Positions 60,858 to 64,000 of a stretch of DNA of 64,000 nucleotides are shown piece by piece. A program made the translations under genes and the position numbers. Each line of letters starts with the position of its first letter. Within the stretch, counting starts at the first letter, position 1. Where the stretch lies: the NCBI RefSeq assembly GCF_022809355.1, contig NZ_JAKZMM010000013.1, positions 1 through 64,000 on the forward strand. The letters run 5' to 3'. The DNA comes from Parabacteroides faecalis (GTDB lineage Bacteria > Bacteroidota > Bacteroidia > Bacteroidales > Tannerellaceae). Below the pieces are notes generated by a model, which worked only from the letters and a program-made list of their open reading frames with translations, was not told where the DNA came from and did not search any database.

Positions 60858-61011
60858 AGTATCTGTTTTGTCTTTAGCTTTGTCTTATTGAAAAAATGAC
60901 GATGGCGGATCAGGTTTCTCTTTTGTGGAATTGGAAAGTGTAATTTTAGATGCGATGATCCGTTGTAATTGCTAGCTTAGATTGTATTGATTGTATAAAA
61001 AAGATATTTTT

Positions 61012-61572
61012 ATGGTGACATCTGTTGTGTATAGAAGACACCTGACCCGTATATTATTATTAGGTACAATGGTTGTCTTTATGGTTCGTTTGTCGGCTCA
61101 GGAAATAGCCGTGAAGACGAATGGGCTGTATTGGCTGACTACAACCTTGAACGCAGGAGTTGAATTTGCTACCAGTAATAAGGTGACCATTGAGCTAAAC
61201 GCCGCCTATAATCCTTGGACATTCAAAGACGATAAAAAAATGAGGTTCTGGTTAGTACAACCGGAATTGAAATATTGGTTGTGTGAAAAATTTGAAGGTC
61301 ATTTTGTGGGGTTACATCTACACAGTGCTCAATTCTTTGGAGGTTTTAAGGATAAACGTTACGACGGCTATCTGGCCGGCGGAGGAATTTCTTATGGTTA
61401 TAACTGGATTCTTTCACCGCATTGGAATCTGGAAGCTGCGATTGGTTTGGGATATGCCCGTCTGTGGTTCAAAGAGAGCGACAGAATTTACTGTGAGAAG
61501 TGTTACGAGAATAAAACCAAAAATTATGTAGGGCCTACGCAGGCTGCCATTTCTCTAGTTTATATGTTTTAG
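61012..61572 (+). CDS. DUF3575 outer-membrane protein of a fimbrial locus
   Basis: A 186-residue exported protein with a signal peptide (LTRILLLGTMVVFMVRLSAQ) and an eight-strand-like barrel of the DUF3575 family: VKTNGLYWLTTTLNAGVEFA, VTIELNAAYNPWTFKDDKKM, YLAGGGISYGYNWILSPHWN, final TQAAISLVYMF. In Bacteroidales DUF3575 genes are found at the head of fimbrial (FimB/Mfa2) loci; the function is unknown. An in-frame TTG at 60991 is less likely than the ATG at 61012, which opens the signal peptide. It is the first gene after the phased boxes. Confidence 0.85.
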   Translation: MVTSVVYRRHLTRILLLGTMVVFMVRLSAQEIAVKTNGLYWLTTTLNAGVEFATSNKVTIELNAAYNPWTFKDDKKMRFWLVQPELKYWLCEKFEGHFVGLHLHSAQFFGGFKDKRYDGYLAGGGISYGYNWILSPHWNLEAAIGLGYARLWFKESDRIYCEKCYENKTKNYVGPTQAAISLVYMF

Positions 61573-61597
61573 TTTCTAACCATTAGACGGACTCGAT

Positions 61598-63163
61598 ATG
61601 AAGAAATATAAGCATACATTATATAATATAGATTCGATCCAAGCAGGAAACCTCAGGTCGTTGTTTGTTGCTTTGTTCGTATTGGCTTCGGTACTTTCAT
61701 CGTGCGCTACAAGACAGACGGCACCTTTGAAAACATTACCGTCTTCACAGGTTCTAATGCCCGGAGTAGATGATAGTGTACGTATCGATGTGATTTTTCT
61801 TCTTCCAGAGAACTATTTGACACGGAGAAGTCGTGTTGTAATCACTCCTCAACTGGTGGTTGGTGATTCGGTGTATGGTGAATATCCTCCGGTGGTACTC
61901 GATGCCTCAATCTACCGGAAGAAAGTGGAAAGGCTGGAAGTGCTCGACGGATTTAGTGATCCTTATGTGCAGGAAGCACGCATGATAGATAACAGGAAGT
62001 CATACGAAATACCATACACTTGTCCGGTTATTCTTCCGGCAGGAATAACCAATGTACATCTTCAGGCAGTCGTATCGACAGATGGTTGCGGTGAGTGTAC
62101 CGGAACGGATACGCTGATATTGGCAGAGGTGGCAGATCCGATGAACTTTTTCCGTTCGAAAATGAAACAGGTACGTTTGAATCCGGATTTTGTAGCCCCT
62201 CCGAAAATCCGGGAAGGGAAAGGAAAAGCAAACCTGCAATTTGAAATCAACCGTTTCGATATAAAAATGGATATGGGACATAATGCCACTGAGATGGAAA
62301 AAATGCTCAATAGGCTTCGTCCTGTTCTGAACGACTCCTTGTCGATGTTGAATAAACTGGAGATTGTGGGTGTTGCGTCAGCCGACGGTTCGTTGGCTTT
62401 CAACACCACGCTGGCACGCAACCGGGCTTTGTCTGCAAAGAGATGGTTGTCCGATAAACTACATCTGCCTTATGAGGTACACCAACTGATAACCGTAAAA
62501 TCCCGTCCTGAAGGATGGAAACCGGTTCTTGAAGCCATGCGCCGTGCGGAAGATGAAGATGCGTCTGCTGTTGCATCAATCCTTGCCCAATATAGCGACA
62601 AGAACGATGATGTACAAGAATATCATATACGCCACCTGCCTGCTTGGAATCGAATAAAAGACAATTATCTGCAGAAAGACCGTGTGGTGGAATATCTATA
62701 TACCTATACAATGAAGAGTTTCACAACGGATACACAACTTTTGTCGCTTTATAAGACGCGTCCGGATGCTTTCAGTGAGGAAGAATTGCTGCGTGTTTCT
62801 GAATTGGTGAAGACAGAACATGAGTGCGAAGAGGTTTATCGTACGACGTTACGCTATTTTCCGGAATCGGGGGCAGCAGCCAACAACCTGGCTGTGATAT
62901 ATCACCGTAACAGACGTACGGCCGAAGCTGTGGCTCTGTTGGAGAAGCATACAGATTTGCCGGAAGCATGTTATAACTTGGGTGTGATGAAGGCGGAAAG
63001 TGGTGAATGGGAAGAGGCTTACACATTGTTGGCTCCGTTCGCTGATCTAAATACTGCGATACTGGCTTTACGTACGGGAAGGAAGGCTGAGGCAAAGAAG
63101 ATAATCAACTCTTTACCCAAGGATACGAAAGGAATTGAACAATTACGAGATATGATAAGATGA
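61598..63163 (+). CDS. OmpA-like / TPR lipoprotein (DUF3868-type) of a fimbrial locus
   Basis: A 521-residue predicted lipoprotein (lipobox ASVLSSC near residue 36; the amino terminus is longer than usual). Residues 55-190 form a beta-rich DUF3868-like domain; residues 210-345 look like an OmpA-type peptidoglycan-binding fold (LEIVGVASADGSLAFNTTLA, RNRALSAKRWL); the last 150 residues are TPR-like (SGAAANNLAVIYHRNRRTAE, ACYNLGVMKAESGEWEEAY). It probably anchors or assembles the fimbria at the outer membrane. It is 25 nt after the DUF3575 gene and overlaps the next by 4 nt (ATGA). Confidence 0.8.
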   Translation: MKKYKHTLYNIDSIQAGNLRSLFVALFVLASVLSSCATRQTAPLKTLPSSQVLMPGVDDSVRIDVIFLLPENYLTRRSRVVITPQLVVGDSVYGEYPPVVLDASIYRKKVERLEVLDGFSDPYVQEARMIDNRKSYEIPYTCPVILPAGITNVHLQAVVSTDGCGECTGTDTLILAEVADPMNFFRSKMKQVRLNPDFVAPPKIREGKGKANLQFEINRFDIKMDMGHNATEMEKMLNRLRPVLNDSLSMLNKLEIVGVASADGSLAFNTTLARNRALSAKRWLSDKLHLPYEVHQLITVKSRPEGWKPVLEAMRRAEDEDASAVASILAQYSDKNDDVQEYHIRHLPAWNRIKDNYLQKDRVVEYLYTYTMKSFTTDTQLLSLYKTRPDAFSEEELLRVSELVKTEHECEEVYRTTLRYFPESGAAANNLAVIYHRNRRTAEAVALLEKHTDLPEACYNLGVMKAESGEWEEAYTLLAPFADLNTAILALRTGRKAEAKKIINSLPKDTKGIEQLRDMIR

Positions 63164-64000
63164 AGGGATACGCCAGATACATAGTATATGTTTTGTCACT
63201 GGTCTTGTTGCCGTCGTGCATACGTGATGAGATTTTGCCTTGTCCGCCTTTGCAGGTGAACATCTCCGTGAAAGACAAGAATTATTTCAATATTGAGTCT
63301 GCTGTAAAATGGGGATACGATGTAAAGAAAGACGAAACGCTTCCTTTCAAGGATTATGTATCGACACTTTATTACAGGCTAGACAGGCTTGAGACGGGTG
63401 AGATGATGGTGGAACAGAAACTTTTCACTGTCTCTTCGGGTGACAAAGAAGTTGGTGTGACTTTCCCCGAAGACATACCTTTCGGCACTTATGTGATGAC
63501 AACGTGGGGAAACATGCAGAGTGAGGTTCCGCTAGGCGACGATGCAACATCGTCAGACTTGCATTTATACAATGCGCAGGGAAACGATATTTATCTGAGT
63601 AGCGATACATTCGTGTATGATGAGAATCAGTATCTCTATACCGTAGAACTTGAACGCGTTAAAGGCAAGTTACTTATCAAAGCCGAAAATCTGCCGGACG
63701 AGATTCGTTTCTCTACAAAAGACATTACGAATGTGTATGCCTACGTGAAAGCGGACTTCAGTTATTCGCGGGAAGCTTTGGTACATACCGACACCTTGTG
63801 GCAGAAACCAAACGAGATTCTTACAGGAACATTGCTTTGTCCGTCAACAGACATCGACAATTCAACCTTAAGCATCAATTTTTATGAGATTTTTCCCGAC
63901 GAGTTACGTGCCGGGCGTAGCCGAATGTGGATTGCCCCAGAGGATATCAATATTTCTATGAAGCGAAACACGCTAACCATCCTTCGTTTCATTTACGAGA
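63160..64000 (+). CDS. FimB/Mfa2-family fimbrial subunit (3' end beyond the window)
   Basis: A frame open to the right edge, 280 codons long so far. It starts with a lipoprotein signal (YIVYVLSLVLLPSCIRDEIL) and CPPLQVNISVKDKNYF, which is the FimB/Mfa2 family pattern (Cys, then a charged DE and a CPP stretch). FimB/Mfa2 proteins anchor the fimbrial shaft to the outer membrane and fix its length. The ATG overlaps the upstream stop codon, so it is translated with the OmpA-like gene. The shaft and tip subunits expected downstream are outside the window. Confidence 0.83.
   Translation, partial: MKGYARYIVYVLSLVLLPSCIRDEILPCPPLQVNISVKDKNYFNIESAVKWGYDVKKDETLPFKDYVSTLYYRLDRLETGEMMVEQKLFTVSSGDKEVGVTFPEDIPFGTYVMTTWGNMQSEVPLGDDATSSDLHLYNAQGNDIYLSSDTFVYDENQYLYTVELERVKGKLLIKAENLPDEIRFSTKDITNVYAYVKADFSYSREALVHTDTLWQKPNEILTGTLLCPSTDIDNSTLSINFYEIFPDELRAGRSRMWIAPEDINISMKRNTLTILRFIYE

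Larger units (their letters stand above)
60673..61011. other. Intergenic region between the regulator and the fimbrial genes
   Basis: About 340 bp that hold a terminator (60704-60746) and four phased TACCA boxes (60769-60857). No gene is seen. The stretch 60860-61011 shows nothing clear beyond A/T-rich DNA. Confidence 0.65.

Noticed and set aside
60751..61011. Invertible promoter controlling fimbriae
   Set aside because: No inverted repeat pair or adjacent recombinase gene was found; only direct repeats are present.

Overview
The window reads as chromosomal DNA of a gut Bacteroidales bacterium, most likely Parabacteroides or a close relative; the genus is inferred. Supporting signs are the Bacteroidetes -7 promoter box (TAnnTTTG) in front of many genes, a groES-groEL operon whose GroEL ends GGMGGMM, an atpDC-x-BEFHAG ATP synthase operon, fused fucokinase/GDP-fucose pyrophosphorylase (Fkp), cobalamin genes fused two by two, and a FimB/Mfa2-type fimbrial gene. 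No rRNA, tRNA, CRISPR array or intact insertion sequence was seen.

Left part (1-14.1 kb): a start of a gene running off the left edge, then an FtsX-type ABC permease broken by two frameshifts and one in-frame stop. Next come a DUF4494-yggS-DHOD-like operon, fkp followed by a 41-bp tandem repeat, groES-groEL, a nitroreductase, and a DUF1349 protein divergent from a LuxR-type regulator across a perfect 22-bp palindrome that holds both -7 boxes.

Middle (14.1-29 kb): trmN6 and lon diverge. A heavy-metal efflux operon follows (His-rich membrane protein, CusB/CzcB lipoprotein, CusA/CzcA pump, TolC-like channel). Then an ECF sigma factor overlaps a one-TM protein with a C-terminal outer-membrane barrel, followed by GH130, a PHP phosphatase and an exported Ntn amidohydrolase.

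Core (28.9-47 kb): the complete F1Fo ATP synthase operon with a very short epsilon subunit, type II pantothenate kinase, a DUF1080 protein, a GH2 beta-galactosidase, a DUF3332 lipoprotein, an ABC-F ATPase and two tandem nagA paralogues.

Right part (47-64 kb): two near-identical small-RNA-like cassettes 237 bp apart; GtrA-SDR-GtrA; a cobalamin riboswitch leading four double-fusion corrin-ring genes (CobJ-CbiC, CbiE-CbiT, CbiG-CobM, CobK-CbiD); a NikR-like repressor that has lost three of four nickel ligands; a TonB receptor; a 444-bp MITE-like element with 49-bp inverted ends; and a fimbrial locus (membrane-anchored TPR/AraC regulator, DUF3575, OmpA-like lipoprotein, FimB/Mfa2 subunit cut by the right edge).

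The least explained signals are non-coding: intergenic direct repeats with an exact 21-bp period at three places, four helically phased TACCA boxes before the fimbrial genes, a GGTAACAC pair before the TonB receptor, and the duplicated RNA cassette.
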